NCBI GenBank assembly: GCA_022813625.1 | Contig: JAKLMB010000005.1 | Span: 1,550,001 to 1,614,000 of the forward strand | Length of the DNA stretch: 64,000 bases | Origin: Aaosphaeria pasadenensis | Lineage: Eukaryota > Ascomycota > Dothideomycetes > Pleosporales | Direction: 5' to 3' | Shown here: piece after piece, positions 45,202 through 57,580 of the stretch | How positions within the stretch are numbered: the first letter of the stretch is position 1 | Layout: every line of letters begins with the position of its first letter | Notes under the pieces: generated by a model | The model's input: the letters and a program-made list of their open reading frames with translations, nothing else | Told to the model about the DNA's origin: nothing | Database searches by the model: none | Translations under genes and position numbers: made by a program

Positions 45202-48200
45202 CTATGCCTGTTGCTGTTGCTGCAGAGCAAAACTAAAGATACTATCCATCTGCACCCACTGCCTTCCATTCTTATCCAACCACCTGCCAACGCAATCCTT
45301 GACCGTGTTGAAACGCTCGCGGTTCAATGGCGCGAGCACCTTCCTCTTCTCCGCCTTCTCGCTCTCCAGCTTGACGAGATCGGGGTCCTTGTTCAAGCGG
45401 TCGACGTCGAAGAGGCTCTGGAGGTACAGGAGCTGGTTCCAGACGTCCTTCTCCCTGACCTCGAAGTTCATGCGCCCGAGACATCCTGTTGCGAGGCCTT
45501 TGGGACCGAGGCACCGGTGGCCGTAGACGGAGATGCTGCGTGTGCGGTTCATGCATTGCGGTTCGTCGCAGCAGAGCCAGCCGGAGTAGTATCGGGCGAG
45601 GTATTGTCGGATCGACGATTCGACTTGGGCGACGACGCTGAGGGTTTGGAGGATCTGGCCGCAAGCGCTGTTGGGGCACTGGACGCCGTCGTGGGAAACG
45701 GTGTCTACGGTCTTCGTTGAGCCAAGGGGATTTGAAAGGCCAGTGAATGGGAAGACGGTTGCGCAGGCGCGGCATCTGAGATGGAGAGGCGTGCAAGTCT
45801 GGAAGCGAACGGAGTCTGGGATCTGGCTCTCGAGGGGGTGGATCTCGGTGTCTTGAGCTGCTCCAGAGTTTGAAAGGGTAGAAACACGATACTTTGATGT
45901 GTCGAGGCCGAGACATGCCGCAAGCATCGTGATGTTTGTGCCTGAGATTGGCGCGCAGAGACGCTCAACGGGAGGCAAAATTTGCTTGTGCAAGTAGTAG
46001 TCGATGTCGGGTTTGAGCTCTGATCCAGGCTTCAGTAACTCGTCAACAGGGAATGCATTCTTTGCTGCATTCTCTGCAGACCCAGAAGAGTCGCCCGTGA
46101 TGACGAAGGACATCACATCCTTGGCTTTAACATGTTTTCCCTTTCCCATCAACTTCAATGCTACTTGGACCGACGGCATTGAGTTTCCATTGGGATAATC
46201 CTTGGGATTCTTGCCGAGCTGGGTGAAGATCGTGTACTTGCGTGTCGGAATGGCGTACTCACGCATCTTCTGCGAAAGTTCCCGGAGATGATCATGAATC
46301 TTCTCAACAACAACCTCTGGATCCTCTCCGGAAAGGAGGAAATTGAGCAGTTCTGTCGATGTTTCCTTGGAAAGCGCACAGTATTCTCTTCGTCGCATGT
46401 CGAGACCTTTCACCTCGAGCTTCTCGATGTACTTTCCGTCAACTGGAACCATGTTGATAGCAGCATACTTTTTCTTTGCGTGTAACAGAATACGTCGGAA
46501 GACGTTGTCAATGTCGATCTCGAGGAGCCTGTAGCTGTTGTTGACTTCACGTTTAAACTCTTCGCCAAGTTTAAGAGCGTCTTTGATGTTATCGACATTG
46601 GTGTTGATCATGACCGAGTCAGTGTCACCATAAATGACACGAAGCATCTTCTCTTCGGCCATGTCTTTGGTTCGACGAAGAATTTCTCGGCCTTTGTAGG
46701 TGGTGAGCATGGCAAGCGGTCGAGCATAGAAACGCGACTTTGTATATCCAAGACAACCATACATAGAGTTGGCAGTCAGTTTGAGGGCAAGCTGTTTGAT
46801 GTCCCATGTTGTTATTTGGTCGGCCGTTGCTTTCTTGTCCTTCATGAGCTTCTTGACCTCTCGTCGTCGGGAAACGAGAGTTGCAATCAATCGAGGAAGA
46901 ATACCTTGATCTTCCTTCTCATCTGGTACTTCGGGTACCTTCTCATCATCTTCAGACTGTGATGATGTCAGTATCGTGTTACAAATGACTGTCAACAGTA
47001 CTTACAATATCGGACCTCTCTACGGTCGTGAAACAAATGTTGAACTCCTGAATGATACTGGGATACAAACTGTTGAAGTCCATGACCAAGATGAACTTGT
47101 CATACAATCCCTTCTCTGGTTCGAAAACTAGACCACCCTTGTATTTGTCTTTCTTCTTTGCATCAGCGCCTTCTTCGCCTTCAGCAGCATCATCGTTCTT
47201 GGCTTTGGCCTTGCCCCAGGTCTTGTCGGGACAGATGTACTTGTTCTTGTGGAATTCGTGAAGCAAAATGTACTCGTTTCGTTCAGCACGAGTTCCACTC
47301 AAGGTGCGGGCCCAAGAGTTACCAGCAAGGTTAGTGAGAACCTTAGTCAAGGGAAGCATCTGAACTTTGATCGAGATAGCAGCTATGAAGAAGGCATCGG
47401 CTTGGCAGTGCTTCACGTAGTTCATCAAACCGTCCTTAGTTGATGCCCAAGTCTTTAACGCAGCTTCGTTGTCGAGTTCTTGTCGGGGCTTATTAAGTAC
47501 CAGTTGGCACATTTCCTCAAGACTCCACGATTGACATTTCGTCATGAGCGACTTCCCCAAGTCGTTGGCCAAGTCACAGAGCAGACGTCCCGAGGCCAGC
47601 TGGCGTTCGACAAAGAAGCTTCCTCCACCCTTGCCAATGTTCTTTGGCCATTCACTTCTTCGTAATCGGCCAATGCGATGCCAGCCCGGAGTCTTTCGCT
47701 CACGCATACGGTTCAACAAAACGCTGTAATCGATATCGTCAAGACGATGGCCTACAAGAACGTCTGGATCATGTCTCTGGAACATGGCCATTAAGACACT
47801 CAAAAGCTCAGCCTCACTCTTTCGTAGCAGTATGCTGGCCTTCTGCTTCTCGGCGTCCATTTTGAAGCCTGTTGGGAATGCGTCACCATTTGGACGCATG
47901 ATTGTGAAGCTTTTGCAGGGCAATTTCTCGGCAGGTGTAGTGTCTGTCAATGAGAAATTTTCGTAAACCATGGCACTAGCCATCAATATCTCTTGCTTGT
48001 TCTCCTTGGCATTGTATGTTGTGCGAAGCGACAAACTCATAAGGGTAAGGGGAGGCGCTTCTAGATTATCGGTATTGTCGAGAACAGACATCAAGTTAGG
48101 CTTCTTGACCGAAACCTCAAGCTTGCACCAGGAGGCGTTGTGAATCGAACCACAGTCTGCGACATCGATCTTGAGCCAGCAGGGCCCCATGATATTCTTC

Positions 48201-49751
48201 CATAGGACAAACTGTTCAAACAACGAAGTGTTTGTGCCGAAGACATGCGAGAAGGTTTCACCGACGAGATCCATCGCAAGAGGCGGGTTATCGTACCCGT
48301 AAAGCAGTTTCAAGTACTCTGTCTCCCGGGGTATATCCGGAAGTTCGAAGGCGTACTTCCTGACGCTCTCTTTAACCTTGTGCATGGTGACACGGTGCTT
48401 CGCCATTATGGCATCCACTTCATCAGACAAATCGCCCATATCCACTTCCTCGTCGGTAATTCGTCCGTGCTTCATGCGGTGTTCCCGAGGAAGGAAGTAC
48501 AGCTTGCGAAGGATGTTGTCGACTTTGACAAAAGTACTAGCATAAGCACCTGTCTGCTTGTCCTTGACCTTTCCGAACAAACATAAACTCCCGTTGATCT
48601 CGGTATAGTCGGTCCAGAAAAAGCGCAGACTACCATCTTCTTCCAATGCAGCCTCAGGTTTGAGCTTGCCAACACCTGTAGTCGCCGGGGCGGGGCTACT
48701 GGTGACATTAAGTTTGCTCGTTACGTCGTTCCATGAAGATGCATCAATGGCTGATGCTACCGCAGGTCCAGCTGGTGACGAAGTAGCCGGAGTCGGGTAG
48801 TCCTGCTTCTTGATCTTAGGGACTGGACGTCTTCCAGCCATGTTCACGCTGGTAAGCTTAATCCCAGCCTGTCCGATTGGCTGAGCAACCTCCATGAGAT
48901 CCTCTTCTTCCTCCTCTTCCTTGATTGTCGGTTGCGCTTTTCTCTCTACAGCTTTTGCGACTGGTGATGATGGCAGGGGATCGCTCATAGGCACATCATC
49001 GTCAGCTGTGGGGAGAAAGCCATCGTCATCTGCAAATCTGTCGTCTGCTGGTGGGGTATCGGGCATGTACGAATCCGAGTCAATTTGCTGTTTCTTCGTG
49101 GAGGCGGGACGATTCTCTGAAACGGGTGGAGATAGAACGCGTGTCTTCCTTCTTGTCTCCGTCTTTATCGGTCGAGGGGCGGGGCGGCGTGGGAGATTGG
49201 TGTCGACTTCACCGAGGAGATCGGCCATGAAGGCATCGTCTTCTGCAGTGACAACAGGCTAAAGCTCTTGTCAATACACATAACCAAGATTGCTGTAGAT
49301 GCCTCCTACCTTTGGCTTGGGGGCCTTCACCGCGGCTTTGCTGTTGAAATACTTGCTAATGCCGTTGTTGATCTTTTCCTGCTTCTCCTTGTCCTCTTCG
49401 CGTTTCCGTTTTGCTTCTACACGTTAGATACATGTCATTGAACTGTATACAGGCATACATACATGTTTTTCCTTTGGTAACCCGCTCATCTTCCTCGCTT
49501 TCCGACTCTGCGTACCGGTAGCCGGAGTGTTCGCCATCCCACTCTTCTCTACCGTCGTCGGCATAGCCTTCACCGTTGTCGTCCACAATGAAGTCATCCT
49601 GATCCAATCGGCTTCTCACGACCTTTTTGTAGCCCTCTTCGTCAACTTCGTCATACAGTTGCTCCTCTTCAGCGACCTCGTATGTGGAAAGGCGCGTCTT
49701 GCCTGCAGCGCGCAAAGCCCGAAGCTCTGCCAATTTGGCTCGAGCAGCCAT
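45202..49751 (-). CDS. POL1: DNA polymerase alpha catalytic subunit
   Basis: Four exons: 49463-49751, 49310-49413, 47006-49258 and 45202-46956; 1466 aa. It extends RNA primers made by primase at replication origins and lagging strands. The N-terminus carries the alpha-specific region (MAARAKLAELRALRAAGKTR) and acidic linker. B-family motifs: DFNSLYPSIIQEFNICF at about 858, the KLTANSMYGCLGY Lys/Tyr helix, and YGDTDSVMI at about 991. The C-terminal zinc/Fe-S Cys pairs are at CRAC, CPNSAC, CCDEPQC and CLGPKGLATGC. The first intron is best read with an AAG acceptor at 49414-49416, because the TAG three bases earlier would create a stop. Two MCB boxes lie upstream. It ends in a short Gln run (LQQQQQA). 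Confidence 0.94.
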
Positions 49752-50059
49752 GTTTTATGATGAATGTGAATGAATTACAAGAGGATATAATTGTTAATAA
49801 ACAAAGTCGAGTCTGCACCGAGGGGTATCACGATTAGGTTGAGGACGACGGTGAATGGGGGAAAGATTCAACATCAGGAGGACGGGGCACAAATAGCGTG
49901 GACGCGTTCACGCGTAAATGGGTTTCTTGGCGCGACACCACGTTTGCCTCGCGCTTTTGATGCTCCGTGCACAATTTACACTTTACGACTTGCGGGGGGC
50001 GTGTCATTAATCCCCCACCCCGCCACGGCACGCCACTTTTGGATCCTGTAAAGCGAGAT
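49752..50059. promoter_or_regulatory. divergent promoter of POL1 and oligoribonuclease genes
   Basis: 308 bp. Contains two ACGCGT boxes 8 bp apart and a nearby TTGGCGCGAC. No gene in it. Confidence 0.55.
49902..49915. promoter_or_regulatory. two MCB (MluI cell-cycle) boxes upstream of POL1
   Basis: ACGCGT at 49902-49907 and again at 49910-49915, about 150 bp upstream of the POL1 start, with TTGGCGCGAC at 49926-49935 nearby. MCB boxes bind MBF (Mbp1-Swi6; DSC1 in fission yeast) and drive G1/S expression. POL1 is a classic MBF target in budding yeast, so the site fits the gene. Confidence 0.7.
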
Positions 50060-50664
50060 ATGGCCTCCAAAGATCCTTTGGTCTGGATAGACTGTGAGGT
50101 GCGATCATTGAGCCCGTTCACGGCGTAACTGAACCCCTATAGATGACCGGCCTGGACTATGATAATGACACGATCATGTCCCTTGCTTGCTTTGTGACCG
50201 ACGATCAGCTCAACCTATTAGATGAGCGTGGCTTCGAAGCCATCGTCCACCACAGTAAAGAGCAACTTGATCGCATGGGGGAGTGGTGTACCAAGCAGCA
50301 TGGGAAAACTGGACTTACGCAAGCGTGCCTAGATTCTACAACAAGCCCCCAGGAAGCTGCCCAGGGTCTATTAGAGTATGTCCAGAAATACGTCCCAAAG
50401 GCTCGCACCGCCCTGCTAGCCGGCAACTCTGTGCATGTAGACAAGGAATTCTTAATTAAGCCGCCATATAAAGAGGTCATCGATCACCTTCATTACCGGA
50501 TCCTAGATGTCAGCAGCATTAAAGAGGCGGCAAGACGCTGGGCACCCCCAGATGTACTGAAGAAGGCTCCGAAGAAGAAAATGCTACATGAGGCACGGGA
50601 GGACATCCTAGAAAGCATCAAAGAAGCCCAATATTATCGCGATGCATTTTTCGTCCAGGCTTGA
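50060..50664 (+). CDS. REX2: oligoribonuclease (REXO2/Rex2-like 3'-5' exonuclease)
   Basis: Two exons, 50060-50098 and 50143-50664, with a 44-nt intron; 186 aa. A DEDDh exonuclease that degrades 2-5-nt RNA in the cytosol or mitochondria. The splice joins VWIDCE to MTGLDYDNDTIMSLAC, restoring the DxE exonuclease-I motif. Further motifs are the Exo II block LLAGNSVHVDKEFL (N-S-x-x-x-D) and the Exo III block EAREDILESIKEAQYYRD with the catalytic His and Asp (MLHEAREDI). The small first exon is supported by the DCEMTG join. No clear mitochondrial leader is visible from this start; an upstream alternative cannot be ruled out. Confidence 0.92.
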
Positions 50665-51035
50665 TGATAATGAACACGAAAGCCTGCCCAGACGATCCTT
50701 TGCATGTTTCAAGACCTTGGAGGAGCAGTAAGCATTGCAGTCTGGCCAATAAACACAACTCCCAATGCTGGAGGATGAAGTCAGACACCTTCCAATCGCC
50801 TGCGAAGCCACCTCTCCGAATAGTAAATGTTTCATGCAGCGGACTTCGCCCACAGCGGCCAATCATCGCCCTACGTGTCAAATATATTCCCAATCAAACA
50901 TGTAGCTGTTATAATCTACGTCTTTGCCATGCTGTTCTGCAGCTGGCCTTATCGCACTCGATTAGCGATGTCAGTGAATTTTGATCAGTCTTCAACTTGT
51001 CGAGGACGACCATACAAACCTCCATACATGCTACT
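50665..51035. other. intergenic region
   Basis: 371 bp between two plus-strand genes. Nothing recognised. Confidence 0.4.
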
Positions 51036-52144
51036 ATGACGGAGCAAAATCCGGCTATTCGTAGTGTCCAGGTGAACGACACCAGAATAATCCAGGGCGG
51101 AACATACGAAATCACCTTCGATACGACACCTAAATTCATAAATGTGAGTATTCTGGAAGGTCCGTCGAAAACCTGCGAGTGGAAGCTTACAGTTTTCAGT
51201 ACATGCTTGTGTTACAGTCTTCACAAGAGCAGTATGAGATCCTCAAAAGTATATTCACACACATCGTCCCCATTCACCCTTAGCTAAACGATACAGATGA
51301 TGCCACAGGTGGCAAGTTTTTATGGCGGCTCTCCAATACCCTCACACAGCTTCCCGACGGATGGTACCAGATCGGATTGGAGCATCGGGCTGTTGAAAAT
51401 CGAGTCCTCAGCCAGCCCTTCCAATTATTAAAGACCGACACAGAACCCCCCGTTGCCAAATCGTTACCCTATTCCTCCACGTCGAACGAGATCATCCCGA
51501 GCATCCAGCCTCCCATACCTCCTCCAACACCAATACCACCAGTAACCTCGAAACAACAACTCCAAGACCCGAACTTCTCGAGCGACACCTCCTCCTTAGA
51601 TTTCTTCCCTACAGTATCAACGAATTCAACAAATACCTCGACCAACACAACAGGCACAACAAGCACAACCGACCTCGCTCCATCGACTTCGACATCCACA
51701 ACAGCCACATCAATACCCGTTTCGACCGTGAAAGTCGGCATGGCCGCTGCAGAGAAAGTCGGACTGGCAGTTGGCATAGTCGTCGGCGTAGTACTCATAG
51801 CCCTGGGAGCTTTCGCGCTGGGGAGAAGAAGATACAACACCGCCGCTGTCCCCATCATGCACGAAAGACCCCGACAAAGCTGGTGGTACTGGCAGCAGAT
51901 CGACGGCAACAGGATCGTGCCAGTTGGGACGCCTGCCAGCATAAGGACACCGCAACTGAGGCAGGAGATGATGGCAGCCGAGAGAGAGCGCTACGAATTG
52001 GAGTCGCCGGAAGACACGGTACCGGTCTTCACGTTCTCTGTGCATGAGCTTCCCGCAGCTATTCCCGGATACAGGTGGAGTGCGTCGACACAGGGATCGG
52101 ATAGGGCGAAGTTTAAGGAGAGGCGATATCGATACGAACCGTGA
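51036..52144 (+). CDS. Ser/Thr-rich single-pass membrane protein, unknown function (exon model partly uncertain)
   Basis: The secure part is the last exon, 51284-52144. It codes GGKFLWRLSNTLTQLPDGWYQIGLE (a beta-sandwich-like ectodomain end, quoted only in part here), a Pro/Ser/Thr-rich stalk with poly-Thr runs, a membrane helix (LAVGIVVGVVLIALGAFALG) and a cytosolic tail of about 110 residues. The N-terminal exon starts at 51036 (MTEQNPAIRSVQVNDTRII) and reads as the first half of the same beta domain. One frame-consistent model is 51036-51143, 51193-51231, 51284-52144 (335 aa); but the sequence past 51143 (VSILEGPSKT) also looks coding, so the 51144-51283 stretch is not settled. No signal peptide is obvious. 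The stalk-helix-tail layout recalls fungal wall-stress or Wsc-like surface proteins without their Cys domain. Confidence 0.6.
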
Positions 52145-52470
52145 GCGTTGCGGATTTCGGGAGGGGCCGGTTGATTCATGTTGTTACGATACCCAGCATC
52201 TTTTTTTTGTTGTAATTACACATACCCACATTAGCATTTGAATGGGACTTGCATTTTTTATACTTCTGTTATGATGCTCAACGCGTCACGAGCGTTCATG
52301 TTAGTAGAGATGTACATACATCATACTGGCCATATACAGAACATCTGCGTTTCAATGTAGGGCATCGACGTCGCGTTTATCGTCCAATTGCCATCCAATC
52401 ACTCTGTCTTTCGTTGATTAAATCATATGACTCGTAAATTCCCAAAGCTAAAAAAACCTATTCTATTCTA
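52145..52470. other. convergent intergenic region
   Basis: Between two convergent 3' ends; holds a T-run near 52200. Nothing else seen. Confidence 0.4.
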
Positions 52471-54428
52471 TTAAGCCTTCGACCAGCCCTCGACAGCAGC
52501 ATCGATATCCTTCCTGTACCTCTGCTGGCTCTCGCACTGCTCGAGGAAGACCTTATACTTCGTCTCGAGCAACTTCTTCAAGTTCTTGTCCTTGGACGGC
52601 CTGATCATCTTACCAGCCTTGCTGTACCGGTCCATGATGTCCCATAGGGGCTCGCTCTTGCCGTCCTTGTCGGTGGACGCGGCCTTGGCACCCAACATGG
52701 CGGCTCCGTGGACGACGGCAGCGTGCACATAGCGGGGGATGAGGACAGGCATGTTGCATGCGGCGGCGACGAGCTGCATGAGGATGTCGTTTTGGCACTG
52801 GGAGCCGGACATGAAGATGGAGGAGATTACGTGGCCCGAGTTGTTCATCGCGGAGACGATCTGGTGGGTCTGGAGGGCGATGAACTCCATGGTGCCGTAG
52901 TAATGAAGGGCCAGTCCGTCAAGACTCTTGTCGGAGCTCAAGCCGATGAGTGAGCCCTTCATGTTGGGGTCTGCGATCGGAGAGCGGTTGCCGAAGAGGT
53001 CGCCGTAGAAGAAAAAGTGGCGTCCGAGCCAGGAGATGTGAGGGGCGCCCTCCCTGTCTGCCATCTCGCGAAGATGTTCGTTGAGGTAGTCGTAGATGTT
53101 GGTGTTGAAGGTTTCGGCGACGGATGAGGCCTCATGGAATGCCGGGTGCGTTTCGATAACGTGCTTGAGGAGCTCTCCTGTTGCGCTTTGTCCTCCCTCG
53201 GCCATCCAGTAGTCGGGGAGGAGAACGTCCCTGTACGGTCCCCACACTCCATTCACGAACACAGGCTCGCGAGACATTGCAAGATGGCAAGTCGAGGTAC
53301 CAGCGACAGCTGCGAGGCGGGTGAAGGCTTGAGAAACATCGTTCTTGGGTGCGTCCATATCCAAAGTATCCTCATCAAGCTTGACCTTTGCGCCAACGGT
53401 ACCAATCCATCCAGCATACGCATCAATGACACCGCTACCAACAGCGATTCCGGGCTGGAGTCCCATGTCTGCGGCAGCACGCTCGCTCAATGTGCCGACG
53501 AGTTCACCGGCCGTAATGTAGTTTCCGTTCTGTACTCCAATTAGTCTAAACATTCTGTTTCAGAATTCAGTCGGACTTAACCACTTTGTCAACTCCACCC
53601 ATGCGCTTGAAGTTATCCTCGCAGAGGTCCTCGAGACCAATCTCAGTCAAGAAATCTTCTTGCCAACCCTTCACACTGCCATCAACGCCGACAGGGACAA
53701 AACCCTGCTTGCACACAACACTGCAGAAGCTGCGTGTTTCGCTGCCAGTAGCAATGTGTGTCAGAGCGTCAGTCAAGTCGTAGAACTTGCATTTATCGAA
53801 AACCTCCTTGGGCATATTGTTCTTCAGCCATAGGACTTTAGGGATTTCCATCTCGATCGACATCTTGCCTCCAACGTATCGGAGAAGGTTGTGGTTGGTG
53901 GCGTTGATCTTGTTTGTCTCGTCAACGGGACGGTGGTCAAGCCAGAGAATGACGTTGCGGTCATTGCCATCCTTGTTGTCGAAGTTGGGGCCGGTGACGC
54001 AGACGGGCTCATCTGTATCTTGGGAAAACACAGCCAGGGAACACGTCGCGTCAAAGCCGATACCACGGATCGTGGACCTGTCAATGTTGTGTTGGTCTAG
54101 TGCTCGGCGTACGGAGGAGCAGATGCATCGCCAGATGTCGCTTGTGGATTGTTCCTATCCGGGATCAATTACTGCTTTTCGGACTTCGTTATCTCCAAGG
54201 TAGAAATTCACTGACATAGTAACCGGTTTGGGGCTGCCAAAGGCCAATGTTCTCCGAAGCCAATCCAACAATGTCTCCTTGGTCGTTCATGATACAGGCT
54301 CTGGCACTGCCTGTACCAACATCGATGCCGATGTAGTGGTCGACATGAGGATGGAGCTCATTGCGGGGATCAGTGGAGAGCTGCCGCGAAGGCTGCCTGT
54401 ATGGTTGTCTGAATGGAATAGAAGACAT
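52471..54428 (-). CDS. FGGY-family carbohydrate kinase, D-ribulokinase-like (Ydr109c/FGGY type)
   Basis: Three exons: 54216-54428, 53582-54154 and 52471-53529; 614 aa. FGGY kinases have two actin-like halves; the first opens with the phosphate loop YIGIDVGTGSARACIMNDQG. The first splice joins GYYEQSTSDIWRCI. Substrate and family marks include GIGFDATCSLAV, LWLDHRPVDETNKIN, and in the second half GVIDAYAGWIGTVG, GTSTCHLAMS and the ATP-site MSGSQCQNDILMQL. The sequence type is that of yeast Ydr109c and human FGGY, which phosphorylate D-ribulose (metabolite repair or pentose salvage). An in-frame GTG two codons earlier was rejected in favour of the ATG at 54428. No sugar-catabolic partners lie next to it. 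Confidence 0.88.
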
Positions 54429-55543
54429 TTTCACGATTCACAAAAGGGTAAATAGAAAGGAGAATGAAACGTCAGGAGAGAGACGACAAAAAAGTGTGTA
54501 GGTAGGGGTTAAAAAGGTTGCCCCGCGTGAGGACCCTGAAAAGCTCCGATAGTCGTCGTGTTGAGAAAGAGGAGCTTCCGCAGTAGAATGCGCAATGAGC
54601 TCATCCGAGCTCTCGAAGAATTGCTAGCACACGGTGGGGGTGGGGTCCTCTCTGCTTAGTGACCCCAATGGAGGAGCGAATTGAACGCTGACCATCGCAA
54701 TTCTTGCCTTTTGCCCCTCGCTTTTGGCCTCTGCGCCGTCATGTTGTGGAGATCGTGAGGTTGTCGGCTCCACTTATTTGGGAAATCCGGAAGTTGGCGT
54801 CGCACATCTCACACCAGAAAAAGTATTTTGTGTTGCCGACCCTTGGGGTGAGCTCGGCTGCAGGGCTACCAGTGACCAGCACTCGTATGTCTTCGCTGTT
54901 CAAGTAGTGTACCATGATCCTTTGGCAGATGCAGATACCAATGATTATTGATCTCACTAGAAGTTCGCTGACCCGATTAGTCCTCCAACATCTGAGAAGT
55001 TGAGGCAGATCAATACTGATCAAAGACATAGTGTCAAAAGCAATATTGCCCCTCCATAGTTAGTGCTCCCCGGTGATCCTACAAATATCGATCATGATAC
55101 GAATGCTATTGAGCGCCTCGGGACACTCGTTCAGGGTTTCTAATCTGTGCATTGGAGATGTTGTATGCAAACTTGGCCAGGTACATCACACCTAATGAAG
55201 ATGTTTTGGACTAGGCGTAGAGTCTGAAGACCCTTTATCCGAGCTTATTAAAGAGACTGATCTCAAGTTGGTATCGTGTTAGAAGAAAGAATCCGTCTAG
55301 ACCATGGCCGATGAATGCACCGAAGCCACCACGTTAGATAGATCAGGTAATTAATCAATTATCTGTTAGTGCTCGCTGTAGTTACCGGGATAACGGGCTG
55401 GTTCACAAGCAAATACCTCGTACTTCCCAGCTGGGTTGGCCGGCAGAATATTGTTCCTAGCCGAGGGGTTCACCGAAGCTCGAACCTCCGGTAGTACAGC
55501 AGCGCAAGTTGATCAAGCATCCAGGCCAAAGTTATAATCAACC
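54429..55543. other. divergent intergenic region
   Basis: 1.1 kb between the FGGY kinase (minus) and the EMC10-like gene (plus). Frames under 100 codons only, with no family features. No RNA gene recognised. Confidence 0.4.
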
Positions 55544-56158
55544 ATGCTTCTCTCCAAGCTTCTACTGCTGCCCTTTGCAGTCGCATCCACAGTCACCGTC
55601 TATGTCCAATCTGTTCCTGCCTCAGATAACTCGAAATCGCCCCTCCCATCCTCCACCCCTCTCGCCCAGATCGACTACGATGAAAGCACGTCAACAGGCA
55701 CTCTCGCATCCTACACGGCTCCCGTAGGAGCATACACCCCGGACCATCTCCTGCGCGTGGGACTCTCCGATATTAGCTCAGGTTCTTGGAGTGGTGTGGT
55801 CACTTCAGCAGCGAGCTTTGCGGAGCAATACAAGAAGAAATTCGTTATTCACGTGGATGAGAAGGGAACGCCGTACCATGTTGGTTTTGGAACAAGCGCG
55901 AGGGGAAAGGGTAAAGAGATTGAGATTGAAATCGTCAAGCGAGCCGTTGGTCCTGCTCCAGCACTGAACAAGCCAATTGTATTGAATGCGGACGGTAAAA
56001 TTGGCGAGAAGGAACCAGAGAAGACATTTTTGCAGAAGTAAGTGGCGCGCTATCACATCACAAATCCGGGTATTGACCAAGTCGTTTTCAGGTACTGGTG
56101 GGTGGTTGGGCTTTTCGTCGTCGTTCAACTTGTTGCAGGTGGCGGAGAGGAGAAATAG
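55544..56158 (+). CDS. EMC10: EMC10-like ER membrane protein complex subunit
   Basis: Two exons, 55544-56037 and 56092-56158, with a 54-nt intron; 186 aa. Signal peptide MLLSKLLLLPFAVASTVTVY, then a luminal beta-rich domain of about 130 residues (QIDYDESTSTGTLASY, HLLRVGLSD, KKKFVIHVDEKGTPYHVGFG). After the splice comes a single C-terminal membrane helix YWWVVGLFVVVQLVAGGGEEK. The layout and the GGG end are typical of fungal Emc10 (yeast YDR056C). The complex inserts tail-anchored and multipass proteins into the ER. Identity rests on layout and remembered motifs rather than on strong sequence signatures. Confidence 0.7.
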
Positions 56159-56679
56159 TCAGGAGGCTTTGAACGTGCCCTCATCGAGCATCGTTATGGA
56201 TTTCTACCGCGGCTACCCAAGAATGGGCGTACCTAGTGCAGCTCGTCCAATTGGGTGGTCTCTTGTACATGTAAATGATACCAATCGAAGACATCACGTC
56301 AAAATTCTGAATACTGGACCCGAGCTTACACTGCCCGTATGCCTCATATTGCATGCTTTCTCTACTCTTGGAGAATAATTCAATGATACACAACTTCATT
56401 GGAATTTGTTCATTCTGAAATTCTGGAATCTGGAATAGGGGTGCCCCACCCGGGTCTAAGCAAAAGCCCAACTTTTCCCAGGTCATGGAATTATGCAGGG
56501 TATCGTATCGTACAAAGGAAGTATGGAACCACAGATGGAGCTGCTGTATGTCCCCTGTGTCATTTTGGATGTCCGCTCATGAATTGTTGATCTTTGGGAT
56601 TGAGATAATATAACGAAAGTGAACGCGTCCATGTAGTGTGAAATTAGCCCGCCCCAGGTCTTCACTCAGGTCAAGGTGC
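56159..56679. other. convergent intergenic region
   Basis: Between two 3' ends. Short frames on both strands lack features. Confidence 0.4.
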
Positions 56680-57580
56680 CTAAAATCGTCTGCGCGGACC
56701 ACGAGGAGGGTCTCTCCGGCCACCCTCGTTGAACCCAAATCGACCATCTTGGAAACTTCCGCCTCGTTCACCACCATTGGCATCGATATCCATGTTGTCC
56801 ATTGTTGATTTTCCTTGGCGGGCTGGAGGGCGGCTGCGAGCAGCGCTCTGGTTTGGAACACTTTTCTCGTAGACGTAGAGATCTCTACCATCCGCCTTGT
56901 TCATGTTAGAAAACACTCGATCGTACAAGCAAGAATTCACACACCTTCTGGCCATTGAACGTTGCAATGACATTGTTGGCGCCGCTCTTGTCGCTACAGA
57001 CCAATTCCACCACCACAGTCGGGCTTGCCGTTATCAGTCTACAGCTGATAAGTTCCCCTCCAGTCTCTGTCCGTGCATGGTCGCGCATGACAGCCTCAAT
57101 GTCTGCAGCAGTAGTCCCGGGCGCAAAGTTGCTGGCAATGACGGTCGTAGGTCCTCCGTTCGCAACACCCTTGATGCTGAAGCCAGGAACCTCTGCATTC
57201 CTCTCCAAAGTCGACTGGAACTTGTTGAATGTTCGAGTGTTACGGTCCACCTGTGATGCAGAAGCTGTCCGCTTGACCTGTTCTCTCCTCGCTGGGGGAC
57301 CTTGTGGGTTGTTGATGTGGTGCATATCATGTTGCCATTTATCGTTGATGTTGGCCGCAGGCTTTGCCGATGATGACCTTGACTTGGACACACCACTGCT
57401 GCTGCTCATGCGACTCAGCAAGCTCGGTTTCTGTGAATTCTCGCGGGTATTGGGTCCGGAACCAGGGCCATTGGATTTGCGCCCTCGGCTCCCTAGGAAT
57501 TCCTGCGCGATAGCTTGCTTCTTCTTCTGGTCGCGAGACTGCTTGACAAAGTCAGCAAAAGAGTTATTGTTCTCCGGCAT
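56680..57580 (-). CDS. RRM-domain RNA-binding protein
   Basis: Two exons, 56945-57580 and 56680-56895, with a 49-nt intron; 283 aa. The first 130 residues are basic and Ser/Arg/Lys/Gln-rich (SFADFVKQSRDQKKKQAIAQ). A single RNA-recognition fold follows at about 145-225: TTVIASNFAPGTTAADIEAV (RNP2-like strand and helix 1), ELISCRLITASPTVVVELVC, and NNVIATFNGQKADGRDLYVY, where the intron falls between the last helix and strand. RNP1 aromatic residues are weak, so RNA or protein binding is open. The C-terminus is Gly/Arg-rich (RRDPPRGPRRRF), RGG-like. It could act in mRNA export or processing. It is divergent from the snoRNA host transcript. Confidence 0.8.

Noticed and set aside
55440..55520. 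tRNA-like TCGAACC word
   Set aside because: No cloverleaf arms could be paired around it; no tRNA or 5S gene was found in the window.
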